NCBI GenBank assembly: GCA_032881465.1 | Contig: CP126168.1 | Coordinates: 620,001-684,000 of the forward strand | DNA from: Parvibaculaceae bacterium PLY_AMNH_Bact1 | GTDB lineage: Bacteria; Pseudomonadota; Alphaproteobacteria; Parvibaculales; Parvibaculaceae | Direction: 5' to 3' | Length of the DNA: 64,000 nucleotides | Shown: positions 17,605 through 26,160 of the stretch, piece by piece | How positions within the stretch are numbered: the stretch's first letter is position 1 | How the letters are laid out: each line of letters opens with the position of its first letter | Position numbers and translations under genes: made by a program | The notes under the pieces: model-generated | Database searches by the model: none | The model's input: the letters and a program-made list of their open reading frames with translations, nothing else | Told to the model about the DNA's origin: nothing

Positions 17605-18672
17605 ATGAGCGCACAAGAAAAGAGCCGGGATCTTCCTGGTTACAAAGTCGACGCAGTAGAAGCCTGGGTCCGGAAAAATGTTTCCGGACTCACGCCTCCC
17701 TTTACGTGGGTGCAATTGGAAGGCGGACATTCGAACCTGACCTATCGTCTGAAAGACGTGGACGGCCATGAGGCTGTCATTCGTCGCCCGCCCGAAGGTG
17801 AGCTACTGCCTAAGGCGCATGATATGGGCCGTGAATGGTCGGTGATCTCGGCCCTTGATCCCACGCCCGTGCCTGTCGCCTCACCACTCGGGTTTTGTGA
17901 GGACAAGAGCGTGACAGGCGCGCTGTTCTATCTCATGTCGTGGGTCAATGGGCATTCGCTCCATGCCGCGCCCCATGCAGAAGAGCACCTCCCGGAAGCA
18001 TCGAGAACCAAGGCTGCACAATCATTGATTGATGTCCAGGTGGCACTTCATTCTTTGGACCCGGAAGAGATTGGCTTAGGTGGTCTCGGCAAGCATGATG
18101 GATACGTCGCCCGTCAGCTGAAAGCCTGGTACCGATCCTGGACGGCCTCAGCTGCAGACTCAAAACTGGAAGACCAGCGGGCTCACGACCTCGAAGCATT
18201 CCTGACGGCGAACATCCCGGATCAGGGCGCCCCCCGCGTCGTCCACGGTGACTATGGCATGCACAACGTGTTGTTCGGAGCCGATCACACAGTAGCCGCG
18301 GTGATTGACTGGGAGATTTGTACGCTCGGTGACCCGATCGCTGATTTTGCCTACACGCTCAATCAATTCACCGATCCGTCTGATCTCGAACCACCACCAC
18401 CCGAAGCTGTCTCGGCGTTACCGGGCTTTCCGTCGCGGACGGAGCTCTCGGCACGCTATGCGGAGAAGTCAGGCCGTGATCTCTCGCTGCTTGATTATTA
18501 CATCGCCTTCAATCATTGGAAGACTGCCTGTATCGTACAAGGGGTCGTGGCACGGTACCGGGCGGGTCAGAAATCCACCGAAGGGATAAATCTCGATCTG
18601 TTGGATGACCGGGTGCTGCGGTCACTGGCGCGGGCAACAGAAGCCGTCGAGCGCCTGAAAGCAGTCAGCTGA
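17605..18672 (+). CDS. APH-family phosphotransferase, kinase-like (ACAD10/11 kinase domain type)
   Basis: The protein has 355 residues. Kinase landmarks are GGHSNLTYRL in the N-lobe, a lysine-bearing strand region, HGDYGMHNVLF (about 213-223) and DWEICTLGDPIADFAY as metal site. This is the aminoglycoside-phosphotransferase fold as in the N-terminal half of ACAD10/11. Related LvaA of Pseudomonas putida acts in 4-hydroxyacyl-CoA (levulinate) breakdown. Position in one operon with an acyl-CoA dehydrogenase supports a 4-hydroxyacyl role rather than antibiotic resistance; this is inference. Confidence 0.88.
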   Translation: MSAQEKSRDLPGYKVDAVEAWVRKNVSGLTPPFTWVQLEGGHSNLTYRLKDVDGHEAVIRRPPEGELLPKAHDMGREWSVISALDPTPVPVASPLGFCEDKSVTGALFYLMSWVNGHSLHAAPHAEEHLPEASRTKAAQSLIDVQVALHSLDPEEIGLGGLGKHDGYVARQLKAWYRSWTASAADSKLEDQRAHDLEAFLTANIPDQGAPRVVHGDYGMHNVLFGADHTVAAVIDWEICTLGDPIADFAYTLNQFTDPSDLEPPPPEAVSALPGFPSRTELSARYAEKSGRDLSLLDYYIAFNHWKTACIVQGVVARYRAGQKSTEGINLDLLDDRVLRSLARATEAVERLKAVS

Positions 18673-18702
18673 GAACACAACAAAGAAAAGGCGGAGGCCA
18701 CG

Positions 18703-19368
18703 ATGGCAGACCCAAACGAGTTTTATTCCGATGCCCAGCGAAAGCTTCAGTCAGAGCAGGACAGTGAAAATCTGGCTGCCGCAATGGCAGCCACCATTGT
18801 GTTTGACGAACTGCAGGAAGATCACAGCGATTTTATCGCAAGCCGTGACTATTTCTTTCTCTCAAGTGTCAATGCAGATGGAGAGCCGACAGTATCCTAC
18901 AAAGGCGGACCTGTGGGCATCGTCCAAATTCTGAGCCCCAAAAAGCTTGCCTTCCCGAGCTATGATGGCAACGGCATGTTCTATTCGATGGGGAACGTCG
19001 CCGAAGCGGGGAAGGTCGGCATGCTCTTCATTGATATGGCAACACCCCGCCGTGTCCGCGTGCAGGGCACCGCAACGGTAACTAAGGACCCAGACCTGAT
19101 GAAGCGCTTTCCCGGTGCCAATATGGTGGTTGAAGTAGAGGTGACATCAGCGTTCATCAATTGCGCGCGATACATCCACAAGCACCAGCGGTTGGAAACG
19201 TCCAAATACGTGCCTGATGAAAAAGGGGAACAGCCATACCCTAGCTGGAAGCGTGTTGACCTTCTGCAGGATGCCTTGCCGAGCAAGGATATGGGCCGTG
19301 CTGACGATGCTGGCGGGGTGATCACGGTCGAGCAGTATCAGGAGGCTCTGGACAAGGGAGAGTCTTAG
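18703..19368 (+). CDS. Pyridoxamine 5'-phosphate oxidase family flavoprotein
   Basis: The protein has 221 residues with the split-barrel FMN fold. Recognisable segments are FFLSSVNADGEPTVSYKGGP, LAFPSYDGNGMFYSMGN and RRVRVQGTATV. Such proteins bind FMN or F420 and reduce or oxidise diverse compounds. It lacks features specific to true PdxH, so vitamin B6 synthesis is unlikely. It is third in the operon with the dehydrogenase and phosphotransferase (30-bp gap, GGAGG site). Its stop overlaps the end of a remnant on the other strand. Confidence 0.82.
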   Translation: MADPNEFYSDAQRKLQSEQDSENLAAAMAATIVFDELQEDHSDFIASRDYFFLSSVNADGEPTVSYKGGPVGIVQILSPKKLAFPSYDGNGMFYSMGNVAEAGKVGMLFIDMATPRRVRVQGTATVTKDPDLMKRFPGANMVVEVEVTSAFINCARYIHKHQRLETSKYVPDEKGEQPYPSWKRVDLLQDALPSKDMGRADDAGGVITVEQYQEALDKGES

Positions 19369-19553
19369 GCGTGCGGCTCCGCGTTCAGTTCATCAAGCTT
19401 TGAAGGCGAAAACTGCATATCAAATAGCCCATCGACGAGAGCGGCAGCGGCGCCATCTCCTTTGTCCGCGCGCGTTTGTTCGTAAGCTGCTGGAAGAAAA
19501 TCCTTCCAGATGTCCCGAAGCGGGTATTGAGCTTGTGCCTGTTCTTGCGCAAA
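19365..19553 (-). pseudogene. C-terminal gene remnant, family not recognised
   Basis: This is a 62-codon minus-strand frame without a start codon. Its product looks natural (QYPLRDIWKDFLPAAYEQTR, then LVDGLFDMQFSPSKLDEL). Two stops close it upstream at 19554-19559. The composition suggests the tail of a deleted gene rather than chance. The opposite-strand 97-codon frame over the same bases looks like its shadow. This remnant is all I see in the gap 19369-19724. Confidence 0.35.
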
Positions 19554-19724
19554 TCATCATTTGGGGGCGCCATCACTTACCCGTTTCCGTCCATCACATC
19601 GCCATGGCAAAAGTGATGGAAGAAGGGGGAACAAAGCTTCAGCGCAAACTGATGGTGGACCTGCGTGCAATGCATCTGCCCCAGACAGCTTGAGCGGGCT
19701 TTAAACAAAATTGAGGGAAGAAAT

Positions 19725-20195
19725 TTGGCGTTAAGCGAGCTTGTGAATGGGTATGCCCGGTCGGGAGCGGTCATGTGGATTGGCGTGCGGCCGGAACGCC
19801 GAGCGCCTCTTCTGGCACTCACGTCAGTCGTCGTCACAGAAACCGGCATTGAAGGTGACCATCGGGTGAAGGCGGGTAAGCGGGCGGTAAGCCTCATTCA
19901 ATGGGAGCATTTGCCTGTGATCGCGGCTTTGGCAAACAAAGAGGCGGTCGCACCCGAAGAACTCCGCCGAAATTTTGTCGTAAGCGGAATCAATCTTCTG
20001 GGGCTGCGCAATCGAACCTTTCGGATCGGCGAGGCAATACTTAGGGGCACAGGCATCTGCGCACCCTGTTCCCGAATGGAAGAAAACCTTGGACTTGGAG
20101 GCTATGCGGCAGTACGCGGCCATGGGGGCATCACGGCCGACATTGTTTCGCCGGGAAGGGTCTCCCTTGCGGATCAAGTTGAACCAGTTATCTGA
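19725..20195 (+). CDS. MOSC-domain protein
   Basis: The protein has about 156 residues. It begins with GAVMWIGVRPERRAPL and has IEGDHRVKAGKRAVSLIQ, LRRNFVVSGINLLGLRNRTFRIG and the cysteine segment GTGICAPCSRME. MOSC domains carry sulfur or bind molybdopterin, as in the molybdenum cofactor sulfurase C-terminus, YiiM and mARC. It is a stand-alone domain, probably cytoplasmic. TTG 19725 has GAGGGAAG just upstream; an ATG at 19665 is in frame and possible. Confidence 0.82.
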   Translation: MALSELVNGYARSGAVMWIGVRPERRAPLLALTSVVVTETGIEGDHRVKAGKRAVSLIQWEHLPVIAALANKEAVAPEELRRNFVVSGINLLGLRNRTFRIGEAILRGTGICAPCSRMEENLGLGGYAAVRGHGGITADIVSPGRVSLADQVEPVI

Positions 20196-20221
20196 TACTT
20201 TGGCTCCTCTCACCGGTGCAT

Positions 20222-20599
20222 TCAAACAGACAAAGCAGGGTCCTGCTGCAGTTCAAGTGTGTTGCCAGCGGGGTCTTTGAACCAGATGATCTGATTTGAT
20301 CCTTCCCCAAAATGCAGATGGTCATCTGTCATCCCTTTGACCTCGGCCACAGCAACATCAATGTCATCGACAAAAAGGGAAAGGTGCGTGTTGTTCGGCA
20401 TTTCCAGACCACCTTCAGCCGGGTCTGTTATGACATGAACGATAGGATGGTCTTTCCCAAACCAGAAACCGTTCACCAATGTGGCCGCACCTTCGCGTTC
20501 AATGTCACCCATTCCGAGGAACGACGTATAAAACTCTCGGATCTCATCATGTTTGCCAACTGCATTAAGGCCAACATGGTTGAAGCCGGTGATACGCAT
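20222..20599 (-). CDS. VOC-superfamily (glyoxalase/dioxygenase fold) protein
   Basis: The protein has 125 residues forming paired beta-alpha-beta-beta-beta modules. Likely metal ligands are the histidine in FNHVGL, the histidine in NTHLSLFV and the glutamate in NTLELQQ. The family includes glyoxalase I, extradiol dioxygenases and resistance proteins; nothing here tells them apart. It is convergent with the MOSC gene and probably cotranscribed with none of its neighbours. Confidence 0.85.
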   Translation of the reverse strand: MRITGFNHVGLNAVGKHDEIREFYTSFLGMGDIEREGAATLVNGFWFGKDHPIVHVITDPAEGGLEMPNNTHLSLFVDDIDVAVAEVKGMTDDHLHFGEGSNQIIWFKDPAGNTLELQQDPALSV

Positions 20600-20651
20600 A
20601 TTTGTTCATCCTTGTTTGGTGGGGAAGTCTGAGCCCAAAGGTCAAAGATAC

Positions 20652-21080
20652 TTACACGTCTGAAACATTGGTCGCCTGCCTTGACGCTGGATACATCATG
20701 ATCCAGCCAATGTAGAAGCCGACAACTTGTGGACCATGAAGATAGTAAGCGCCATTCTCATCAATGGCCCCACCCCATATCTCCGCCAGTCCACCTGTAG
20801 ACCATCCCAACAGGGCAGCGATCCAGAAGGGGAGGATGACGATGGACCCCAGCGCACCCAAGGCAACCCATTCTCTCATCGTTTGCACACGTAAACTAAG
20901 TCTGATTGCCAACGCGGCCAGAACGACGCCAAAGATCACTTCTCGAATGAAGTGGTTCTTAACGTAATCCGCAATGAGGTCGTTTGAGAGCGAGGTAGGC
21001 AGGAAATTGCTGTAGGCAAAAAACAAAAGACCTAGCGCTAGAATGACGAGGATTCGACCTATTTGTTGTCTCATTCCTAT
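20652..21080 (-). CDS. Small integral membrane protein, function unknown
   Basis: The protein has 142 residues with four hydrophobic segments (about 8-24, 42-60, 70-92, 112-130). No family was recognised. The start at 21080 has GGAGATAGGA just before it; a start at 21092 is also possible. It begins 13 bp after the TetR stop on the same strand, so it is probably cotranscribed with, and perhaps controlled by, that regulator. Confidence 0.7.
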   Translation of the reverse strand: MGMRQQIGRILVILALGLLFFAYSNFLPTSLSNDLIADYVKNHFIREVIFGVVLAALAIRLSLRVQTMREWVALGALGSIVILPFWIAALLGWSTGGLAEIWGGAIDENGAYYLHGPQVVGFYIGWIMMYPASRQATNVSDV

Positions 21081-21093
21081 CTCCATGGCCTGT

Positions 21094-21672
21094 TCAGGAG
21101 GCGGCCAGGCCCTTCCACACAATATCAAATGTTTCACGAAGAAGGGCTGGTTTGACTTTCTTTTTGTCACGAGCGGCGGCTTTTGCCAGCTGCACTGCCG
21201 GTGCCATAAGCACTGCTTGAATGGATGCAGTGGGGGCCTTGGCGAGTGTTCCGTCTTTAATCGCCTTGGTCATGACGTTTTCGAGCTTCTTGATCTTCTT
21301 TGCAATGCTTGCCTCGTTGGAAGCATCAATCAGATGGGCGGCGCCAACAGTTTCGGAGAAGAGGAAGTCATTCGGGCGATCAACAACAAAATCGAAAAGG
21401 GCAAACCACATATTTCGAATTTTGGCTGCTGAGTCTTCCCCGCTATCGGCGGCGGCAAACATGGTCTCAAACCAGTCGGTTTTGATATCCAGATAGGTCT
21501 GTTGGATCAATTCTTCTTTGTTGGCGAAATAGAGGTAAATCGTTCCAGGAGACACAGCGGCGCGTTTTGCGATCCTAGAGACCGATACGTTTGCCAGCCC
21601 GCCCTCAATGACAACGGCAATGACTGCGTCGCGAATGGCTTGTCGTTTTTCTTCGTCTTTTGGTCGCGCCAC
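21094..21672 (-). CDS. TetR-family transcriptional regulator
   Basis: The protein has 192 residues. The N-terminal helix-turn-helix SVSRIAKRAAVSPGTIYLYFANKEEL is typical. The C-terminal ligand domain is mostly helical and gives no clue to the inducer. GTG 21672 yields the usual MARPKDEEKRQAI start; the frame runs on to 21777 without an RBS. It is upstream of a four-helix membrane protein in one unit. Confidence 0.9.
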   Translation of the reverse strand: MARPKDEEKRQAIRDAVIAVVIEGGLANVSVSRIAKRAAVSPGTIYLYFANKEELIQQTYLDIKTDWFETMFAAADSGEDSAAKIRNMWFALFDFVVDRPNDFLFSETVGAAHLIDASNEASIAKKIKKLENVMTKAIKDGTLAKAPTASIQAVLMAPAVQLAKAAARDKKKVKPALLRETFDIVWKGLAAS

Positions 21673-21745
21673 GATGGCCCCTACTCTTGAACGGGGCGGA
21701 GTATGACATTTTGAGGCCAAAGACCAAAATTTCTTGGAAAACAGC

Positions 21746-22044
21746 CTAAATTGGCGACAAGCGGTGATAGGCATCAACTAAGGCAGTGGCCGTTTCCTCA
21801 GGAGCGAGAGCAGGGTGCAGGTGTGTTCCCTTCAGGCGGATCACCGGCCAACCAGGATCGGATCGTCCATTTTGGGCAGAGCTTCAAGGAGCCGCAGAGG
21901 CCATTCGCGCCATGTCGTGTGGCCTGGCAGCCCATCGGGTGTTGGGACGTGGGTAGCAAATCCCAGCGCGCCCAAAGCGTCGGCGGTTGGAAGAACCGAC
22001 GTTGACCCAACAAGAGGGCTGTGGATGAGGACAAACTGAGGCAT
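21746..22044 (-). pseudogene. Alpha/beta-hydrolase pseudogene with internal deletion
   Basis: The N-terminal part reads MPQFVLIHSPLVGSTSVLP..DDPILVG, the first strand and oxyanion region of an alpha/beta hydrolase. At 21841 the frame stops at the point where the nucleophile motif (GHSxGG) should follow. In another frame the C-terminal end of the same kind of protein continues (VIRLKGTHLHPALAP, ending HRLSPI at 21746). About 100 central residues, with the catalytic serine and acid, are gone. The gene is therefore dead. It occupies most of the gap 21673-22181; the rest shows nothing. Confidence 0.7.
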
Positions 22045-22181
22045 GCGAAACATCTCTGCCAAAAGCCGTTGCTGAAATAATAGTACCTCAACTCCCGAGA
22101 AAAATATTGGCAGTAATAGTGTCATTTGTTAGGGTGGTAAAAAGCGCCCAAGATTAAGGGCTAGGCTGGGAGGACATCAAA

Positions 22182-23957
22182 ATGCATCCGGTTGTTCAAT
22201 CTTTTGGTCGCACCTTGTATCTGTGCGGTGCGATCTGGATGTTTATGGCTGCTAACGCCTCCGCCCAAACCCAGCCAAACATAGTCATCCTGCTTGTCGA
22301 TGATGCGGGATTGATGGATTTTTCACCCTTTGGTGGTGAAGCAAACATGCCCAGCATTGATCGGCTGGCAGCAGAAGGGGCAATGTTTACGGGGTATCGC
22401 ACGTCGCCTTCTTGCGCGCCGTCAAGAGCCATGTTGCTGTCAGGTGTCGATAATCATCGAACGGGCATGGCAACGATCCCCGAGTTTTTGCGCCCTGAAG
22501 ATAAGTCAAAACCTGGCTATTCCATGAGCCTTGAGCCGGGTGTGCAGACCATTGCTGATCGTCTGAAGGCAGCCGGCTATCGCACCTATATGACCGGCAA
22601 GTGGCACCTGGGAAGCGAGGAGGGCGATCTTCCTAATCATCACGGATTTGATCGATCCTTCGCGCTGGATGCTTCTGGCGCAGACAATTGGGAGCAGAAG
22701 TCATACCTGCCCTTCTATCCATTCGCTCCGTGGTATGAAGACGGTGCACCTGCCGACCTACCAGAAGATTTCTATTCGTCGAAATTCCTTGTCGACAAGA
22801 TGATTGACTATTTTGATGAAGGCACTGGCAGTGATGCGCCCTTTCTTGCTTACATCGGCTTTCAGGCAATCCATATTCCCATACAGGCGCCGCGTGAGTT
22901 CATTGACAAGTATGAAGGCGTGTTTGACGACGGCTGGAATGTATTGCGGGAACAGCGCTGGCAGCGCGCGCAAAAATTGGGGTTGGTGCCGCATGGAGCG
23001 CCGCTTGCACCCATACCCGAACGTTTGCGGGTTTGGGACGATCTGAGTGACGAAGACAAGCGGCTATATTCCAAAAGCATGGCGGTCAACGCGGCCATGC
23101 TTGAAGCCATGGACTTTCATATCGGTCGGCTCATCGCGCATCTGGAGGCATCCGGTGAGCTTGAAAACACGCTCTTTGTTGTTACGTCCGACAATGGCCC
23201 AGAGGCGAGTGCTATTGTAGAGCTCCCGGGTTTTGGTCTCTGGATGGCTCTTAACGGATATCACTATGATGTCGAAAGGCTGGGCGAAAAAGGCAGCATG
23301 GGTTTCATTGGCCCTGAATGGGCCCATGCGGCAGCGGCTCCAAGCGACTTGTTCAAGTTTTATGCGGCGGAAGGCGGCATTCGTGTACCGCTGATTGTTT
23401 CGGGGGCAGGCGTGGCGCCACAGGCACCTATCCCCTCCATGGCGATGGTCACCGACATCACGCCCACGATTATGGATTTCGCTGGGGTCGAGGCATCAGA
23501 TGATGAGCCGGTGCCGATCAATGGGCGCAGCCTGCGCCCCGTTCTTGATGGCGCTGCAGAAGAAACGCACGCCGCAGCCACGCCGATCGGTTTGGAAGTG
23601 TCCGGCAATGGGGCTCTGCTCCTTGATGGCTACAAAATTACGCGGAACATGCCTCCCTTCGGTGATGGTGTCTGGCGTCTATACGACTTGTCACAGGATC
23701 CGGGCGAAACGACCGATCTCGCAGAGGTAGAGCCAGAGCGCATGCAAAAAATGCGCGATCACTACCAGCAATATGCCGAAGAATTCGGTGTGGTCGAATT
23801 GCAGGCAGACTTCAGCTACCTGGAACAGGTGACGGCTAACTCAAGACCCAAATTGATTGCTCAATATTGGTGGCTATTGCTCGCGGTGGTAATTGTCATC
23901 GTTGGCAGCGTCGTCCTTGTCGGTCGTTTTACCTGGAGGAAACTGCGAAATGCCTGA
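22182..23957 (+). CDS. Secreted, C-terminally anchored sulfatase (arylsulfatase type)
   Basis: The protein has 591 residues. A signal peptide (about 1-28, ending ANASA) is followed by IVILLVDDAG with the metal aspartates. The formylglycine motif is CAPSRAMLLSG with C78. MTGKWHLG holds active-site Lys/His, and VTSDNGPE is the second metal site. A hydrophobic helix at about 560-583 followed by RFTWRKLR looks like a tail anchor, so the enzyme probably faces the periplasm on the inner membrane. It would release sulfate from aryl or carbohydrate sulfate esters. Its last 8 bases overlap the GST-like gene. Confidence 0.93.
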   Translation: MHPVVQSFGRTLYLCGAIWMFMAANASAQTQPNIVILLVDDAGLMDFSPFGGEANMPSIDRLAAEGAMFTGYRTSPSCAPSRAMLLSGVDNHRTGMATIPEFLRPEDKSKPGYSMSLEPGVQTIADRLKAAGYRTYMTGKWHLGSEEGDLPNHHGFDRSFALDASGADNWEQKSYLPFYPFAPWYEDGAPADLPEDFYSSKFLVDKMIDYFDEGTGSDAPFLAYIGFQAIHIPIQAPREFIDKYEGVFDDGWNVLREQRWQRAQKLGLVPHGAPLAPIPERLRVWDDLSDEDKRLYSKSMAVNAAMLEAMDFHIGRLIAHLEASGELENTLFVVTSDNGPEASAIVELPGFGLWMALNGYHYDVERLGEKGSMGFIGPEWAHAAAAPSDLFKFYAAEGGIRVPLIVSGAGVAPQAPIPSMAMVTDITPTIMDFAGVEASDDEPVPINGRSLRPVLDGAAEETHAAATPIGLEVSGNGALLLDGYKITRNMPPFGDGVWRLYDLSQDPGETTDLAEVEPERMQKMRDHYQQYAEEFGVVELQADFSYLEQVTANSRPKLIAQYWWLLLAVVIVIVGSVVLVGRFTWRKLRNA

Positions 23958-25032
23958 CATTAACAAGAAGCATGTAATGCACGGTCTCAAACTTTCACTG
24001 TTCACGGGAAAGTTGGAGGCCTATTTTCGAATGAAGGGTATCCCCCATGATTATGTGGAGATGGATACAGCCGACATGGCCAAATGCGCGAAGGCGACAG
24101 GCATTGCGCAGATGCCGCAGGTCGAAACGCCTGACGGAGGATGGCTGACTGACACGACAGCCATCATCGCGAAGTTTGAAGCCAAAGGCGAAGGACCAAA
24201 CCTGACACCACAAACGCCGGTCGCCAAGTTCGCGAGCCTGATGTTGGAAGACCTGTTTGATGAATGGTACTGGCGACCGGCGCTCTATTATCGCTGGGCG
24301 TTTGACGAAGATGCTGACCTCATGAGCGCACAGATTGTACGAACCATACTGCGTGACATGCGGCTGCCGGCATTTCTTCGACGTCAGTTTATCCTTCTGC
24401 GCCAACGCAAGGTTTACTTGAAGGAGGACGGCGTAACGAAGGAAACAGCACCAGCGATCGAAGCGCATTATCACCGGACTCTTGCTGTTTTGAATGAGAT
24501 CCTGGCAAGGCGCCCCTTTCTGATGGGCGAGCGGCCTTGTGAGGCGGACTTCGGTATGTTTGGGCCCTTCTTTCGACACTTCTTTTCCGACCCCACGCCG
24601 GGCTTAATCATGCGCGAAGAGGCGCCTCATGTGTGTGCATGGGTGACACGGCTTTGGGCACTCCGCCCGGCAGACTTGAAAAATGTGCCAGAGGTTACAG
24701 ATGTGCCGGGTGATCTCGGCTTCTTCTTTGAGATGTTCGGCACCGACTACCTATCCTATCTGCAGGCTAATGCCGACGCCGCAGATCGTGGCGACAAGAA
24801 TGTTTGCCACAATGCGCAAGGTGTCGATTGGTCTCTTCCCACAGCACCCTATCGTGTTCACTGCCTGAGTGAACTCAGCCGACATTTTCAGGCGCTAGAT
24901 CCCGACGGTCAGGAACAGATACGAGCATTGATTGGGCGCGGTGCAGACGTTTTGGAGGAGGAGCCGACACCCATTGGTGGACCGGAGACCTTTGTAGGCG
25001 GCGGGAAACCAGTCACACGCCTGTGGACCTAA
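23950..25032 (+). CDS. Glutathione S-transferase family protein
   Basis: The protein has 360 residues, longer than a classical GST (about 210). An N-terminal thioredoxin-like domain (KLSLFTGKLEAYFRMKGIPH, IAQMPQVETPDG, TDTTAI) is followed by a helical domain with LMGERPCEADFGMFGPF. The last ~110 residues are an extra segment of unknown use. ATG 23950 lies inside the sulfatase gene with GGAGGA before it, so translation is coupled. The role may be glutathione conjugation or isomerisation of a product in the same pathway. Confidence 0.83.
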   Translation: MPDINKKHVMHGLKLSLFTGKLEAYFRMKGIPHDYVEMDTADMAKCAKATGIAQMPQVETPDGGWLTDTTAIIAKFEAKGEGPNLTPQTPVAKFASLMLEDLFDEWYWRPALYYRWAFDEDADLMSAQIVRTILRDMRLPAFLRRQFILLRQRKVYLKEDGVTKETAPAIEAHYHRTLAVLNEILARRPFLMGERPCEADFGMFGPFFRHFFSDPTPGLIMREEAPHVCAWVTRLWALRPADLKNVPEVTDVPGDLGFFFEMFGTDYLSYLQANADAADRGDKNVCHNAQGVDWSLPTAPYRVHCLSELSRHFQALDPDGQEQIRALIGRGADVLEEEPTPIGGPETFVGGGKPVTRLWT

Positions 25033-25034
25033 GC

Positions 25035-26153
25035 TCAGTCAAGGCGGGTCGCTGCTAGGCGCTCCTCATCAAGTGAGATGCCAAGGCCCGCCTCATCAGA
25101 GAGTGTGACAACGCCATCTTTCTGAGTAATCAGATGGCTTAACATATAGTCGCGCCGATCAGGTCCCCATGTGGGCGGATCGTAGGGGAACTCCACAAAG
25201 GGCGCGCCGCCAATACCAGCCATGAGATGAAAATTGGCCATCATGCCAAGACCGTTTGTCCAGGTGTGTGGCGTGAAGATCGTGTTTGTGCCGCGCAGCT
25301 TCCGTCCAAATTTTGCGAGACCAGTTATGCCCCCAACGAGGGCCGCATCTGGCTGAACAATGTCAAACGCGCCACCGTCCACCATGTCCAGCAGGCTCGA
25401 GAGCTCGCGGGTCATTTCGCCTCCGGCAATCTTCACTGAGGTCATGTCCCTCAAACGCCTATGTCCGTCCAGGTCTGCGCGGTGGAGCGGTTCCTCCATC
25501 CAGAAAACATCAAGACGTTCAAGCTCACGGGCAACGGGAAGCGCCTCTTCAAACGTCCAGGATGGCTCTGTATCCCAGGGCATCTGCCAACCCTGATTGC
25601 AGTCGACCATGAGGGTCAGTTTGTCCCCAACGCGCGCACGAACAGCCTCCAGGCCCTTCATGTCCTCCCGCCATCCACCACTTGCGCGGGACCGAAATCG
25701 GATTTTCATTGCTGGGAAACCTTGGTCGAGAAATGCCTGGGCAAGGTCTGCCAGTTCCTCAGGCCCATGCAGAGCGCCGGAGGAGGCATAGACGGGAACT
25801 TGAGGATCGCTTCCTCCCAGCAGTCGCCAGATTGGCTCTTGGTTGATCTGTCCCGCGAGATCCCAGAGCGCGATGTCGAGTGGCCAGCAGCGACCATAGT
25901 GAAAGTCAATATTAGTGAGCACTTTGTTGTGGCGTGTGAGGTCAAGCGGGTCGCGCCCTTCGAACAGGGATTCATGGACCTCAAATCCCAGCATCAGGTC
26001 TCCCGACCCAATGCCCATCCGGCCATCTGTATCGAAGACCCGAACAATTGTTGCATCAAAATGGTGTCGCGCACGCCCGTCCCATGCCGCGCGGAAGGGC
26101 GGGGTGAGCTGTACCCGATGGTGACTGATTGCAATCCGGTCAATGGTGGTCAT
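25035..26153 (-). CDS. Enolase-superfamily enzyme (mandelate racemase/muconate lactonizing type)
   Basis: The protein has 372 residues. The barrel has catalytic K150-x-R152 (MKIRFRS). Metal ligands are D184, E220 and E246, with a later H296 in FTPHTWTNGLG. The K-x-R plus His arrangement resembles the mandelate racemase/galactonate dehydratase branch, which abstracts a proton next to a carboxylate; a sugar-acid dehydratase or racemase is plausible. The start at 26153 excludes a leader reaching 26192. It lies 7 bp after the hpnN stop and may share its transcript. Confidence 0.87.
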   Translation of the reverse strand: MTTIDRIAISHHRVQLTPPFRAAWDGRARHHFDATIVRVFDTDGRMGIGSGDLMLGFEVHESLFEGRDPLDLTRHNKVLTNIDFHYGRCWPLDIALWDLAGQINQEPIWRLLGGSDPQVPVYASSGALHGPEELADLAQAFLDQGFPAMKIRFRSRASGGWREDMKGLEAVRARVGDKLTLMVDCNQGWQMPWDTEPSWTFEEALPVARELERLDVFWMEEPLHRADLDGHRRLRDMTSVKIAGGEMTRELSSLLDMVDGGAFDIVQPDAALVGGITGLAKFGRKLRGTNTIFTPHTWTNGLGMMANFHLMAGIGGAPFVEFPYDPPTWGPDRRDYMLSHLITQKDGVVTLSDEAGLGISLDEERLAATRLD

Positions 26154-26160
26154 CGGCGTC

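Noticed and set aside
17026-17769. 247-codon minus-strand frame over the first acyl-CoA dehydrogenase
   Set aside because: It is antisense to a clear gene and its product looks like a shadow.
19400-19693. 97-codon plus-strand frame
   Set aside because: Its composition is weak and it overlaps a better protein-like frame on the other strand.
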